Assembly: GCA_017522515.1 (NCBI GenBank)
Contig: JAFWZH010000250.1
Location: 62,001 to 126,000 of the forward strand
DNA: 64,000 bases
DNA from: Clostridia bacterium
GTDB taxonomy: Bacteria > Bacillota_A > Clostridia > UBA1212 > UBA1255
Direction: 5' to 3'
Made by a program: the position numbers and the translations under genes
Notes under the pieces: generated by a model
What the model was told of the DNA's origin: nothing
Database searches by the model: none
What the model saw: only the letters and a program-made list of their open reading frames with translations
Shown here: in pieces, positions 26,490 to 36,423 of the stretch
How the letters are laid out: the number at the start of each line of letters is the position of its first letter
Numbering within the stretch: position 1 is the stretch's first letter

Positions 26490-27118
26490 TGTTCTTCTTC
26501 ACCTTTCTGATTATTTTCTGCTTCGTCGTCTTCTTCAATAATATATCGGTCTATTGCTTCCCACAATTTGTCAATACCTGTCCTTTTTTCGGCAGATACG
26601 CATATAATATCCTTTTCCGGGGGTATTTGTAAAGTATTTCTTATAATTTGTGCATTATTTCTTGCCTGCTGCTTGCTGAGTTTATCTGCTTTTGTGGCAA
26701 CAATCAAGTAATCTATGCCGGAATTTAATATCCACTGATACATATTCTCGTCATCTTTCGACGGTTTATGACGAATATCGACTAACATTAGCACCAAATA
26801 CAGTTGTGGTCTTACATTAAGATAATCCGTAATAACTTTTCCCCACAGATTTTTTTCGCTTTTTGATACTGCCGCAAAGCCATAACCCGGTAAATCCACA
26901 AAATGAATTTCATCATCCAAATTATAATAATTTATCTGTCGTGTCATTCCTTGTTTAGAACCGCTGTAAGCCAACCTTTTACGTCCTAAAAGAGCGTTTA
27001 TCAGAGAAGACTTTCCAACATTTGATCTGCCTGCAAATGCCACTTCAAGCAAATTACTATCGGGATATTGTTTTGGAGAAACAGCTGATATTACAAATTT
27101 TGCATTTTTTACCTTCAT
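26486..27118 (-). CDS. engB: Ribosome biogenesis GTPase EngB/YsxC
   Basis: Small GTPase needed for 50S assembly. 210 residues: G1 GRSNVGKSS, G2 region GMTRQINYY, G3 DLPGYG, G4 TKAD. The acidic C-terminal tail (EEDDEAENNQKGEEEQ) is longer than usual. The ATG at 27118 has GAGAGGA at suitable spacing; a TTG two codons earlier is less likely. lon or clpX, common neighbours, are absent; instead it lies between rnhB and lysA. Confidence 0.95.
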   Translation of the reverse strand: MKVKNAKFVISAVSPKQYPDSNLLEVAFAGRSNVGKSSLINALLGRKRLAYSGSKQGMTRQINYYNLDDEIHFVDLPGYGFAAVSKSEKNLWGKVITDYLNVRPQLYLVLMLVDIRHKPSKDDENMYQWILNSGIDYLIVATKADKLSKQQARNNAQIIRNTLQIPPEKDIICVSAEKRTGIDKLWEAIDRYIIEEDDEAENNQKGEEEQ

Positions 27119-27140
27119 TGTCAAATCCTCTCCTACTGTA

Positions 27141-27776
27141 TTAACTGTACAATTTTTTCAAAAAGGTCATTCTGTGTATCTCACTTGGACCATACTGAGC
27201 AATAGCCTCGTAGTGAGCCTTTGTTCCGTAGCCTTTGTGTTTAGCAAAGCCATACTGCGGAAATTCTTCATCAAACTGCTTCATCAGCCTGTCTCTGGAA
27301 ACCTTTGCCAAGATAGAAGCAGAAGCAATGGACACGCTTTGTGCATCGCCGTGAGTTATAGAAATTTGCGGTATTTCTACCTGCGGAATATGCACATGAT
27401 CAACCAAAAGCATTCCCGGCATTTTATTGTCTGCCATTTTTATTGCCTCTTCCAAGGCATTTCTCATAGCCTGGTATGTAGCCTGCAAAATGTTAATTTC
27501 ATCAATTCTATGATTATCCACCAAGCTTATGCCATAGGCAAAACTTTTTTCTTTAATTTCCTCAAATAAGGCCTCCCGACGTTTTTCGCTTAGCTTTTTA
27601 GAATCATCAGCACCCTTAACAAAAGGACCTTCTGATTTAAATATAACACATGCCGCCGCCACAGGACCTGCCAAAGGGCCTCTGCCTGCTTCATCTACAC
27701 CTGCAATTAAAGAATATCCTTCGGCTGCAAGCTGCCTTTCATATTTACACAACTCAAAAAATCTTTCGTCAGTCAT
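27141..27776 (-). CDS. rnhB: Ribonuclease HII
   Basis: Removes RNA from RNA-DNA hybrids and single ribonucleotides from DNA. 211 residues. The catalytic acidic motif DEAGRGPLAGPV is near 27-38, LLVDHV carries another active-site Asp, and the C-terminal substrate loop GYGTKAHYEAI is conserved. Its start overlaps the end of rbgA by 8 bp. The rbgA-rnhB pairing is typical of Firmicutes. Confidence 0.96.
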   Translation of the reverse strand: MTDERFFELCKYERQLAAEGYSLIAGVDEAGRGPLAGPVAAACVIFKSEGPFVKGADDSKKLSEKRREALFEEIKEKSFAYGISLVDNHRIDEINILQATYQAMRNALEEAIKMADNKMPGMLLVDHVHIPQVEIPQISITHGDAQSVSIASASILAKVSRDRLMKQFDEEFPQYGFAKHKGYGTKAHYEAIAQYGPSEIHRMTFLKKLYS

Positions 27777-28662
27777 TGTTTACCTCAAGCATTTCTCTTC
27801 CATCAAGTGTAATTTTTCCAAGCTTACCGCCACGAAAATCCTCCAGAGCTATACCTGCCGCTCTGTACATATCTACTTCTCCGCCTTTAACCAAGCAACC
27901 TCTGCGTCGTCCGCATGCTTCAAGATAATCAGTAGGGAGTGTGATGTTTTCTTTTTTTATGCCATATTTTTCTGCCACAGATTCAGGGTAATTTTCTGTT
28001 AAATATTCTAACAAGAAGATTGCTATATCCTGTATATCAAGAACATCGTTTTTTATTGCACCTGTAGCAGCAAGGCGGTATGCGCATCTTTTATCCTCAA
28101 ACTTAGGCCACAAAAGTCCGGGCGTATCAAGGAGCATTATCTCCGGATGAATTCTTAACCATTGCTTATTTCTTGTTACACCGGGCTTGTCTCCCGTTAC
28201 AGCAACATTTTTGCCAACAATCTTATTAATAAGAGAAGACTTGCCCACATTCGGAATGCCCACGGTCATTACTCGTATAACAGGCGGCTTTCTACCTGCC
28301 TCTTCATATCGCTTAAATTTCTCTGCTTTGGCTTCTTTTACTGCCGCAATAACATCCTTTACACCATTACCGCTTTTGCAATCTGTGTAATATACCTTAA
28401 TTCCTTTTGAGGCGTAATAATTCTTCCAAAAGCCATTCATTTTTGGATCAGAGAGATCTTTTTTATTACCTATAATAACTCTTGGCTTTTGATTTAACAT
28501 TTTGTCTATTTCAGGATTCCTGCTGGAAAAAGGTATTCTGGCATCAACGATTTCGACCACAACATCAACAAGCTTAAGATTTTCACTTAAGATTCTCCTT
28601 GCTCTTGCCATGTGCCCCGGAAACCATTGTATTTGTTTTTCGTTTATGTTATCTGCATTCAT
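27769..28662 (-). CDS. rbgA: Ribosome biogenesis GTPase YlqF/RbgA
   Basis: Circularly permuted GTPase for late 50S assembly. 297 residues. The order is permuted as expected: G4 NKKD near 66-69 precedes G1 GIPNVGKSS near 135 and G3 DTPG near 178. The N-terminal IQWFPGHMA motif is diagnostic. The gene overlaps the LRR lipoprotein gene upstream (ATGA) and rnhB downstream. Confidence 0.96.
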   Translation of the reverse strand: MNADNINEKQIQWFPGHMARARRILSENLKLVDVVVEIVDARIPFSSRNPEIDKMLNQKPRVIIGNKKDLSDPKMNGFWKNYYASKGIKVYYTDCKSGNGVKDVIAAVKEAKAEKFKRYEEAGRKPPVIRVMTVGIPNVGKSSLINKIVGKNVAVTGDKPGVTRNKQWLRIHPEIMLLDTPGLLWPKFEDKRCAYRLAATGAIKNDVLDIQDIAIFLLEYLTENYPESVAEKYGIKKENITLPTDYLEACGRRRGCLVKGGEVDMYRAAGIALEDFRGGKLGKITLDGREMLEVNND

Positions 28663-29741
28663 TCTATCTTCTCCTCAAATTTCTCTATAGGTCTGTAATC
28701 TTGAATATTATTCTGCGACCAATTCAATGTTTCTAATGCATTCATAGTAAGAATAACATCAAAGTGAGTAATTAAATTTTGGGAAACATCTAAATTCTTA
28801 ATGGTAGAATTTTTCCTAAAACCCTCTATGGAAACAAGTGCGTTATAGTGAAGTATCACTGTTTCAATCTTTTGAAGCTTATTAATATGAGCCACTTCAC
28901 TTATAAAATTCCCTGACAAATCAAGGTATGATAAGTTCTCCATAACTTCAATCCCCGATACATTTTCGATTAAATTATATCCGGCAATCAAAGTCTCTAT
29001 AGAAGAAATGCCGTATAGTGGCGACAAATCGACAATTCCTTGTTCTGAATTATCTGAGTTAAGTCCGTAGTTGTACGATAAATCCACATAAACAAGCGAC
29101 TTGCAACCACTCAAAACAGAAATATCTGAAACCCTGTTTCCTTTTAATATAAGCGTTGTAAGTGCAGGCAAATATCCAACACCTTCAAGATTTGTAATCA
29201 TATTGTCAGATAAATCCAATTCCTCTAATAAGATAAGCCCTTTAAGCGGACTTATATCAAGTTCGTTGGCTTTGGAAGACCCTGCAGTTAATATATTATA
29301 ATTCTTGCCCAAATTAAGCTTTTTCAGCGAAGTGAGATTGGCAATAGGAGTGATATCAGAAATTCTGTTACCATATAAATCAAGCTCCTCTAATGATTTA
29401 AAATACTGCAAACCGTCAATATTTAAAATTCCCTCTACTCTGGCACTGAACTTAGTTATCTCGTCAACATCGGATATCTTTATAGGGCCTATATTCTTGC
29501 CTATTGTATCTCTTATTATATTTTCAAGACGTACATCGCTAAAGTGTATTTCTTCCTCTGCATTTGGTGTTGGAACAGGCGGATTCACGCCCGTTGCCTG
29601 TGCCGTTGAATCAACCGTAGGAACAGCAGGTGTAGGCGTTAAAATTAAGTTATCGCTTACACACCCCGAAAGCAGCAATATAATTACAGCTCCAAATACA
29701 AGAGCAAAAAATGTCTTCTTATACTTGCAATATTTTTTCAT
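28659..29741 (-). CDS. Leucine-rich-repeat lipoprotein
   Basis: A 360-residue surface lipoprotein. Signal peptide with lipobox LLSGC (Cys27), a Pro/Thr-rich linker to about 60, then about eleven internalin-like 22-residue LRRs (patterns such as LEELDLYGNRISDITPI and LSYLDLSGNFISEV). GGTGG-type ribosome binding site and ATGA overlap with the propeller gene. The LRR type suggests protein-protein binding outside the membrane. The partner is unknown; the overlap suggests it acts with the upstream propeller protein. Confidence 0.85.
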   Translation of the reverse strand: MKKYCKYKKTFFALVFGAVIILLLSGCVSDNLILTPTPAVPTVDSTAQATGVNPPVPTPNAEEEIHFSDVRLENIIRDTIGKNIGPIKISDVDEITKFSARVEGILNIDGLQYFKSLEELDLYGNRISDITPIANLTSLKKLNLGKNYNILTAGSSKANELDISPLKGLILLEELDLSDNMITNLEGVGYLPALTTLILKGNRVSDISVLSGCKSLVYVDLSYNYGLNSDNSEQGIVDLSPLYGISSIETLIAGYNLIENVSGIEVMENLSYLDLSGNFISEVAHINKLQKIETVILHYNALVSIEGFRKNSTIKNLDVSQNLITHFDVILTMNALETLNWSQNNIQDYRPIEKFEEKIE

Positions 29742-31267
29742 ATTATATCCACCGCTTTAACAGCCTCATAATCTCCAATACAAATAATTTCCCCGCTATT
29801 CCATAAATACATCTTATTATCTTCATTATAAATTGCGTATTCAAGATCCCTATCAAAATAAATATTTAATCCTACATTGTTAGCAATTCGAGTAAGCCTA
29901 TCCTCAAAAACGTAATCTAAAGTCATAAGACCATTTGAATTCTGACGACAAAGTAAATACGCCTCGTGACTTCTGCCATATAATCTTATATCGTAATCAG
30001 CATCTGTCCTTTCAATTTTATCCTTTAGAATAAGATACACATGTTGTTGTTCCTTATCTGTATACGCCACAAAAGGCTTGTTATAATAATCATAAATATT
30101 ACTTGCATTCTCCGCAAGCTTTACTGTTTTATGCTTAGTGTCATATATATCGTATCTCCACAACAATCCTTCTGCATCTCTGTAATACAAATAATTCGTT
30201 CTGTTGTCGAACAGAAATACGGTATTTATGTCACATGAAATATGCTTTTTGGGTTCACCCCCCTTAGATGTCATATAAACATCCATTTTATCTCCGCTTA
30301 ACACTGTATATAATAAGAAATTATCTTCTCGCGAATAATAGATTACCTTGTATATATCTGTAGCAATTTCATTAAGCTTTTTACCGTTAAAGTATTGTAG
30401 TACGCCGGCTTTATAAGTTCCCGACTTATTACCATCCGTTTCCACCTGTTCTATATTGCTCAGAAAATATTTGAAGGGTATTCCGTCATTGCTCTTAAGC
30501 TCATTTGTTGTAGGATACATCAAAGCAGTTTCTTCTTGACAAACTATTACTTGACCGTTTTCAAGCTTTTTTATTTGTTTTCCGTTATTCTTACAAAGTA
30601 CAAGCATATTATCTTCATAATAGCAAATATGGTTATTATCTGATGATATATAAAATTTCTTTGATGTGTTAAGCTTCTCCGTGATTACTTTACTTTCTCC
30701 AAAATAGTCACAATACTTTAAAGTCTGTCCGTCAGCAAAAATAACACCTTCGTCCGAAACTACGTAATAAGGCATATCCGAGCTTCCCTCTGTGCTCAAT
30801 AGTACATTTTCTTCGCCTTTAAACAAATACAAAAGCAATCTGTTTGATGTATCTGTATACACAATTCCTCGTCTGTTTCCTAAAAGGCTAAACTCCTTTG
30901 CATTATCACACAGTGCTACTCTGTCATTTGTTTTTATGGAATACTCATATATCATTGTATTTCTTACATAATAAACCTTCTCATTAGAAGAATCATGTAA
31001 AGAGTATGACACATTATTATCCACAGTTACAACAGAATTATCTTCCTTCATTATAAAAAGTTGATTCTTATCATCAGTAAAAACAAATGGATACATAAAA
31101 GACCTTCCCAAACCGTTTTGTTCGGAATATCCCAATTCCGGAACATCGCCCGGTAGCAATTCAATCACCGCAATTACCATACCCACAACAACAAGTGCTA
31201 TAAGTGTGATAATAAAGCTAAATTTTTTTTCTTTTTTTATATAGGTCTTTCCAATTTTTCGTGTCAC
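29738..31267 (-). CDS. Membrane-anchored protein, predicted extracytoplasmic beta-propeller
   Basis: A 509-residue protein without a family I can name. Basic N-terminus, one transmembrane helix near 16-40, then a long beta-rich domain with a repeating pattern of short strands ending in YY, LLY or VYY (for example NEKVYYVRN, NYLYYRDAEGLLWRYD, HVYLILKD), like DUF5050/WD-like propellers. The start codon is GTG at 31267 after GGAGGGG. It is the second gene of the metA run and overlaps the LRR lipoprotein gene. Confidence 0.7.
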   Translation of the reverse strand: MTRKIGKTYIKKEKKFSFIITLIALVVVGMVIAVIELLPGDVPELGYSEQNGLGRSFMYPFVFTDDKNQLFIMKEDNSVVTVDNNVSYSLHDSSNEKVYYVRNTMIYEYSIKTNDRVALCDNAKEFSLLGNRRGIVYTDTSNRLLLYLFKGEENVLLSTEGSSDMPYYVVSDEGVIFADGQTLKYCDYFGESKVITEKLNTSKKFYISSDNNHICYYEDNMLVLCKNNGKQIKKLENGQVIVCQEETALMYPTTNELKSNDGIPFKYFLSNIEQVETDGNKSGTYKAGVLQYFNGKKLNEIATDIYKVIYYSREDNFLLYTVLSGDKMDVYMTSKGGEPKKHISCDINTVFLFDNRTNYLYYRDAEGLLWRYDIYDTKHKTVKLAENASNIYDYYNKPFVAYTDKEQQHVYLILKDKIERTDADYDIRLYGRSHEAYLLCRQNSNGLMTLDYVFEDRLTRIANNVGLNIYFDRDLEYAIYNEDNKMYLWNSGEIICIGDYEAVKAVDII

Positions 31268-31287
31268 AGTATCCCCTCCGAAATACT

Positions 31288-32238
31288 CTACTTCTCGTGT
31301 CCAACAGGCGGTTTAAACTCCATATTAATATCACTTAAATCATACGGTGTTGCCTGATACACATAATAGTTAAGCCAATTTGCGTACAACAGATACGCAT
31401 GACTTTTCCATTTAAAATACGGTTTTGCCATAGGATCATTATTGGGAAAATAATTTTGCGGAATATCAATTTCAAGGCCCTTTTCTTTGTCTCTTTGATA
31501 TTCTATTTTCAATGTATCCCTATCATACTCAAGGTGTCCCAACATGAAAATCTGTCGTCTGTCATGTGATGCACAAATGCACAAACCGGCTTCGTCTGAA
31601 GTTGCTAGAATATCCAATTCCGGATGTTTCTCAACATCCTCCATTTTTACACCTGTATAACGTGAATGCGGTACATAAAAGCAATCATCAAAACCTCGCA
31701 AAAGTCTTGCAACTCTATTGTGAGATTTGTGTTCAAAAATACCAAAAAGCTTCTTGTCCATTTGGTATTTATCTATACCATAATGATAATACAAACCTGC
31801 CTGAGCACCCCAACAAATATGAAATGTTGTTGTTACATTTTTTCGTGACCATTCCATAAGTCGACAAAGCTCTTCCCAATAACTGACTTTTTCAAAAGGC
31901 ATTTGTTCAACAGGTGCACCTGTTATTATAAGACCGTCAAATTTTTGATCCTTAACATCGTCCAAAGTAAGATAAAAAGCATTAAGATGACTCAATGATG
32001 TATTTTTTGATACATGAGTTGCCGGATGAAGCAAGGTAGGTTCAACCTGCAAAGGTGTATTACTAAGCAGACGCAAAAGCTGTGTCTCTGTAACAATCTT
32101 CGTAGGCATTAAATTCATTATAGCTATTTTTAAAGGTCTTATATCCTGATGAAAAGCCATGTTTTCATTCATCACAAACACATGTTCTTTTAAAAGTGTC
32201 TCCGCTGCCGGCAAGTCATTGGGTATTTTAATAGGCAT
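31288..32238 (-). CDS. metAA: Homoserine O-acetyltransferase (MetA type)
   Basis: Acylates homoserine for methionine synthesis. 316 residues of the MetA glutamine-amidotransferase-like fold. Catalytic Cys142 lies in HICWGAQAG, with the later LGHLEYD motif supplying the His and Glu. Residue 111, which sets acyl-CoA choice, is Glu (TGAPVE); this marks acetyl-CoA use, against Gly in the succinyl-specific E. coli enzyme. It has a readable promoter and no SAM riboswitch. It heads the run of overlapping genes through lysA. Confidence 0.94.
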   Translation of the reverse strand: MPIKIPNDLPAAETLLKEHVFVMNENMAFHQDIRPLKIAIMNLMPTKIVTETQLLRLLSNTPLQVEPTLLHPATHVSKNTSLSHLNAFYLTLDDVKDQKFDGLIITGAPVEQMPFEKVSYWEELCRLMEWSRKNVTTTFHICWGAQAGLYYHYGIDKYQMDKKLFGIFEHKSHNRVARLLRGFDDCFYVPHSRYTGVKMEDVEKHPELDILATSDEAGLCICASHDRRQIFMLGHLEYDRDTLKIEYQRDKEKGLEIDIPQNYFPNNDPMAKPYFKWKSHAYLLYANWLNYYVYQATPYDLSDINMEFKPPVGHEK

Positions 32239-32274
32239 AACATTTCCCTTTCTGAATAATATGTTATCTCTTCT

Positions 32275-32303
32275 ATTTTACACTTCTGTGGGATAATTGT
32301 CTA
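32275..32303 (-). promoter_or_regulatory. Sigma-A promoter of the metA run
   Basis: Minus-strand TAGACA (32298-32303) and TAAAAT (32275-32280), 17-bp spacer. A second TTGACA further upstream lacks a matching -10 box. Confidence 0.6.
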
Positions 32304-32367
32304 TATCCGACATAAATATATTATTGTCAAAAATTTTTCCAACCGTATGGCAGAAAGGATGAAAAAC

Positions 32368-33306
32368 ATGATATTTTCTTGTTTAATAGGTATTGTTTCA
32401 TTTGCGGTAATGATTTCTTTTGTTTTTTTCAGTTCCGATTGTATTCCTGAAACACGTAATGCTTTATATAATTTTTTCGACACTGTTTTCCCTACAATGT
32501 TTCCCTTTTATGTACTATCAGCCATTATTACCTCATGCTCAGCATTTCAAAAAATTACACGTCCACTGAATCCTTTGTTTCGCATCTACAGACTGCCACC
32601 TGAATCAATTTCTGCATTTTTTCTCGGTTTACTTTGTGGTTTTCCTGTAGGAGCAAAAGTAATCTGTGATTTGCACGATAATAATTTAATTACTAAAAGA
32701 GAAGCTGCTCTGCTTGCTTCCTTTACCAATAACGCAGGACCAATTTTTACAATCTCGATTATAGGCGGTACATTTCTGCAAAATAAAACATATGGTTTAT
32801 TTATATGGCTTTGTACTACTTTGTCATCTTTGATTACGGGATTAATTCTATGTAGACTTTGTCTAAATAAAGAAAAAAAAACACTATCAAATTACGCTTT
32901 GAACAAAACAAAAATTGACATAACAAAGGCCATTTTGTCCGGACTAAATACAGCACTTTATGTTGGTGCGGTTATAATATTTTTCGCCTCTATAACATCA
33001 CTTTTAAAAAAAATACCATTTATATCTGACTCTACATACATTTCCATATATTCTTTTCTTGAATTAACAGGTGGCCTAAAAGCAATGACTTCTTTTATAA
33101 TGAATTCTACTTTTAAAATGCCTTCGTATGTCTACTGTGCTATTATTTCTGCAATAACAGCGTGGTCGGGAATTTGTATACATCTACAAGTTTGCGGCAT
33201 ATTAAAATCCTCCGGCATTAGCTCAAAATATTATTTAATCGGAAAAACAATTTCTTCTATTATTTCTTTTTTTATTACAATTGTGATATTTATTACAATA
33301 ACGTAA
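32368..33306 (+). CDS. ylbJ: Sporulation integral membrane protein YlbJ
   Basis: A 312-residue polytopic protein of the nucleoside-recognition (Gate) domain family. Diagnostic stretches are FPTMFPFYVLS, GLLCGFPVGAK and FTNNAGPIF, with about eight hydrophobic helices. In Bacillus it is sigma-E dependent and needed for spore cortex. Three in-frame ATGs lie close together; AAAGGA sits 8 bases before the third (32368), which I choose. No convincing sigma-E promoter could be read. It ends at a bidirectional terminator facing the ABC locus. Confidence 0.9.
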   Translation: MIFSCLIGIVSFAVMISFVFFSSDCIPETRNALYNFFDTVFPTMFPFYVLSAIITSCSAFQKITRPLNPLFRIYRLPPESISAFFLGLLCGFPVGAKVICDLHDNNLITKREAALLASFTNNAGPIFTISIIGGTFLQNKTYGLFIWLCTTLSSLITGLILCRLCLNKEKKTLSNYALNKTKIDITKAILSGLNTALYVGAVIIFFASITSLLKKIPFISDSTYISIYSFLELTGGLKAMTSFIMNSTFKMPSYVYCAIISAITAWSGICIHLQVCGILKSSGISSKYYLIGKTISSIISFFITIVIFITIT

Positions 33307-33336
33307 AAGGGACACAACCCTTTGATTGTGTCCCTT
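33307..33336. terminator. Bidirectional terminator between ylbJ and the ABC locus
   Basis: Perfect 11-bp stem (33307-33317 with 33326-33336, AAGGGACACAA/TTGTGTCCCTT). On the minus strand it continues into TTTTAC, giving the locus a terminator; the plus-strand tail is weaker. Confidence 0.75.
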
Positions 33337-33357
33337 GAAAAGCATTTTTAAATCCTA

Positions 33358-34704
33358 TTATACTGTAAGGAGTTCCCAGATTTCATTACATTTCTGTTCA
33401 AGAGCTGCAAAACCATCGGAATAGCTTGTAGAACCTGAAAGATCGTTTCTTAAAATGTTAATAACTCCTTCGTCAATTGCCTCAGCAACCTCAATAGGCA
33501 TACGGCAGTTAACCTGACCCGGTGTAGAAGCTGTGTCTGCTTTATAAACAAATGCATCCCAGTTCTTTGTGCTCCAATCAGGATCATCAGGATACTTCCA
33601 TGCATTAAAGCCTTCTTCATCAACTGATTTAAGAAGCGGAACTGAACCACCATCTCCTGCATTGAAGGATTTCTGTCCCTCAGGAGCGAAGAAGAATAAT
33701 GCTAAAGCAGCAGCTGCTGTTACATTCTGTGTTCTACTAAATACGCCAACGCCTGAAGCACCGCATCCAAATGAAGGATTCTTAAATAAAGGCATATTTA
33801 TAAGATCCCACTCAACACCTAAGTTATCATAGTTTTTACCTGCAGACTGAACTGAAGGATATACGCAAGTTTTAAAGATAGCCTCCTTACCTGCAAAACC
33901 TTCTGCAGTATCGTTAACGCCTGTAATCTTTGCATAATCTTTCTTAGCTAAGTCAAGTGCTTCTTTAACAGCTCTGAGAATATTACCTTCTTCATCAATG
34001 AATGTAATCTTCTTGTCTGTTGTGCTGCACCATGAATTTCTATATGTATAAGCCTCAAAGAAAGCTGTATATACAGGTGAATATCCAAGATTCAAGTCGA
34101 TAGGATAGTAATCATCTCCATAGAGTTGTTCACAAAGACCTTGGAATTCTTCCCATGTCCACTCAGGCTTCACAGATGCACTTGCACCGGCCTCTGTTAC
34201 AGCGGTTTTATTATAAATCAAAGCTATGTGGTTATAGTCTCTGGGAACAAAATATAAACGTCCGTTAACAAGACCTAATGCATAAATACCACTGTATACA
34301 TCACTCAAATCGATATCGAACTTCTCAACAAAACCATCAAGGGGAAGTAACGCTTTGTCAGTAACTGCATATTTGTATGTGTGCAATTCTGCAAAATAAA
34401 AAACATCACCGATATCAGCTGAAGCAATTCTTGTATCAGATGTTGCAGTGTAATCACGCTCAACTTTTACATCTGTATACTTTTTCTCGAAAGCAGATAT
34501 AAATCTCTCTGCTGCCGCCTTAGAATCTGAACTTGTAGCAGCAGGCTCATATGTGAAAGTGATTTCACCTTCAGCAACACCGCTCTTTTCAGCTATTTCA
34601 AGTTCTTCCTGTGATACCATTCCAGGTTTGCCACAAGCAACGATAGAAAATGTCATTACAAGAGCAAGCAGAATAACTGCTGCACTTTTGATATACTTTT
34701 TCAT
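33358..34704 (-). CDS. Sugar ABC transporter substrate-binding lipoprotein (SBP1)
   Basis: A 448-residue family-1 extracellular solute-binding lipoprotein. Lipobox SIVAC with Cys24; the mature domain shows the ALIYNKTAV and WTWEEFQGLCEQL signatures of sugar SBPs. AGGAGG precedes the ATG at 34704. It is the last gene of the ABC locus but has its own promoter (34761-34788), so it may be made in excess over the permeases. Ligand unknown. Confidence 0.88.
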   Translation of the reverse strand: MKKYIKSAAVILLALVMTFSIVACGKPGMVSQEELEIAEKSGVAEGEITFTYEPAATSSDSKAAAERFISAFEKKYTDVKVERDYTATSDTRIASADIGDVFYFAELHTYKYAVTDKALLPLDGFVEKFDIDLSDVYSGIYALGLVNGRLYFVPRDYNHIALIYNKTAVTEAGASASVKPEWTWEEFQGLCEQLYGDDYYPIDLNLGYSPVYTAFFEAYTYRNSWCSTTDKKITFIDEEGNILRAVKEALDLAKKDYAKITGVNDTAEGFAGKEAIFKTCVYPSVQSAGKNYDNLGVEWDLINMPLFKNPSFGCGASGVGVFSRTQNVTAAAALALFFFAPEGQKSFNAGDGGSVPLLKSVDEEGFNAWKYPDDPDWSTKNWDAFVYKADTASTPGQVNCRMPIEVAEAIDEGVINILRNDLSGSTSYSDGFAALEQKCNEIWELLTV

Positions 34705-34760
34705 CAAAATAACCTCCTAAAAAAATATAATTTTATTTTCTATTGCATTAAAACAAGTTT

Positions 34761-34788
34761 ATATTAACACAAGCAAACAATTTGTCAA
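34761..34788 (-). promoter_or_regulatory. Internal promoter for SBP1
   Basis: Minus-strand TTGACA (34783-34788) and TAATAT (34761-34766), 16-bp spacer, in the 171-bp gap between the two SBP genes. Confidence 0.6.
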
Positions 34789-34875
34789 TACGCGGTTTTG
34801 AAAAAAACCCTCAAAAAACCACAACTTAACAAAATATTAAAATCGCGTTAAATTTTATATGCATTTTTAACACTT

Positions 34876-36411
34876 TTACCAATTTGCATTTGCCGCATCT
34901 TGAATTGTTTGTAACAATTCATCAATGTGTGTCATTGTGCTGTCTTGGCTATAAGCATCAAATACATCAGCTACCGCATCTTTTATCTCCAAAGACGCAT
35001 CCCATGACATGAAAGAAGTCAAAACAGCAGGATAATCATTTTCTGAGTAAAGTGAAAACACTGATGTATTCTTTCCTGACAATGGGTATTCTCTCCAGAA
35101 CTTCATGCTGTTAGCTGAAACTACTGCAGGAACCTTGTAGCCAATTTCTCCTGCATATGCCACTGCAGCTTCTTTTACCATTGCATACATTGCAAGACTC
35201 TTAGAAAGCTTAATTGTATTCGCAATTTCTTTAGCTTCTTCCTCAAGTTCAGCCTCGTTTTTATCGAAGTCTGTTGTATAATCAGAAGACTTAACGACTT
35301 CACGATTAATAACAGCAAAGCCCAATGTTTTTACACCGATATTTTTATAAACAGTACCATCTGCTGATTCAAATCCCGGAAAATGAGCAAACTCCCAATC
35401 AAAAACAACTGCATCAGGATTTTTTTCTGTATCAACAGCCAAATATTTCTGCCATTTTACAACATCTGAATGGTCAGCAACTATAATACCGTATTTTGAT
35501 AAATCCTCGCCTCTTACCTCTTTTGTTTGTTTATCATCAACATAACCCGTTCTCAAGAAATTATCAGCAAAATACTTGAGTCCTTCTATTACATTAGGAT
35601 CTGTAAGATTCAATTCAACAGTTTTATCTGCAAAAGATACATCATTATAAAGACTGCCACCAAAACTCTGAGCAAATGCACCCCATATAGAATAGTCTCT
35701 ATAATTCATAAGGATAGGTGTTTCTACACCATTTTCGCTAAGTGCAACAGCATAAGAGAGTAAATCATCCCAAGTCCATGAGTCTGACGGAACAGGGTTC
35801 TCTATTCCGGCTGCTTTTAATAAATCCAAATTGAGAATTACAACTTGATTTAAATATTCAACAGGGCACATATATAAACGACCATCATACATAGAAGCAT
35901 CATATGCGGCCTGCATATATACCTTTGAGGGATAGAGTTTGCCGAAATTGCTGTCTGTAAAATCAGTTACACCATTTGCTTCATTACTGATATCAACAAT
36001 CCAGCCTTTTTCAACATATTCGGGAAGTTTATCTGAACTGATAAGAACTACATCCCCTATGTCTCCGCTCTCAATTCTCGAGTCGAGAGTATTAAAATAA
36101 TCCTCATAACCAAGTGTAGCATCCAACTGAACATCTACACTGGGATATTGAAGTGCAAAAGACTGTGTAAACATAAACAAATCGTTATCGTTGTCATTGT
36201 TTTCATCTTCGCCATACGGATCCTCAGCAGTATATTTCGCATTATATGAGGATATAACAATACTGCCTGCAAGATCCTCCGGAACAGGATTTGCCTTACC
36301 GGAGCTACTGTCTTCTTTGTCTTTTTCTGTACTACCGGAGCAACCGATAAAAGATACTGCCATAACAACAGCTAACACACATATTAAAGCAATACGTAAT
36401 TTGTTAAACAT
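34876..36411 (-). CDS. Sugar ABC transporter substrate-binding lipoprotein (SBP2)
   Basis: A 511-residue solute-binding lipoprotein. Lipobox SFIGC with Cys24, a Ser/Lys-rich linker, then a family-1 SBP fold with the NLDLLKAAGIENPVPSD and WTWDDLLSYA hallmarks. It is distinct in sequence from SBP1. GGAGG before the ATG. It starts 12 bp after the permease pair (36424-38276) and so is most likely their partner. Confidence 0.88.
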   Translation of the reverse strand: MFNKLRIALICVLAVVMAVSFIGCSGSTEKDKEDSSSGKANPVPEDLAGSIVISSYNAKYTAEDPYGEDENNDNDNDLFMFTQSFALQYPSVDVQLDATLGYEDYFNTLDSRIESGDIGDVVLISSDKLPEYVEKGWIVDISNEANGVTDFTDSNFGKLYPSKVYMQAAYDASMYDGRLYMCPVEYLNQVVILNLDLLKAAGIENPVPSDSWTWDDLLSYAVALSENGVETPILMNYRDYSIWGAFAQSFGGSLYNDVSFADKTVELNLTDPNVIEGLKYFADNFLRTGYVDDKQTKEVRGEDLSKYGIIVADHSDVVKWQKYLAVDTEKNPDAVVFDWEFAHFPGFESADGTVYKNIGVKTLGFAVINREVVKSSDYTTDFDKNEAELEEEAKEIANTIKLSKSLAMYAMVKEAAVAYAGEIGYKVPAVVSANSMKFWREYPLSGKNTSVFSLYSENDYPAVLTSFMSWDASLEIKDAVADVFDAYSQDSTMTHIDELLQTIQDAANANW

Positions 36412-36423
36412 AAAAAACCTCCG

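Noticed and set aside
32239..32340. SAM riboswitch upstream of metA
   Set aside because: No S-box core or long leader; a plain promoter and a short AT-rich leader are seen.
34789..34875. Terminator between the two SBP genes
   Set aside because: The region is T-rich on the minus strand but I find no stem of useful length.
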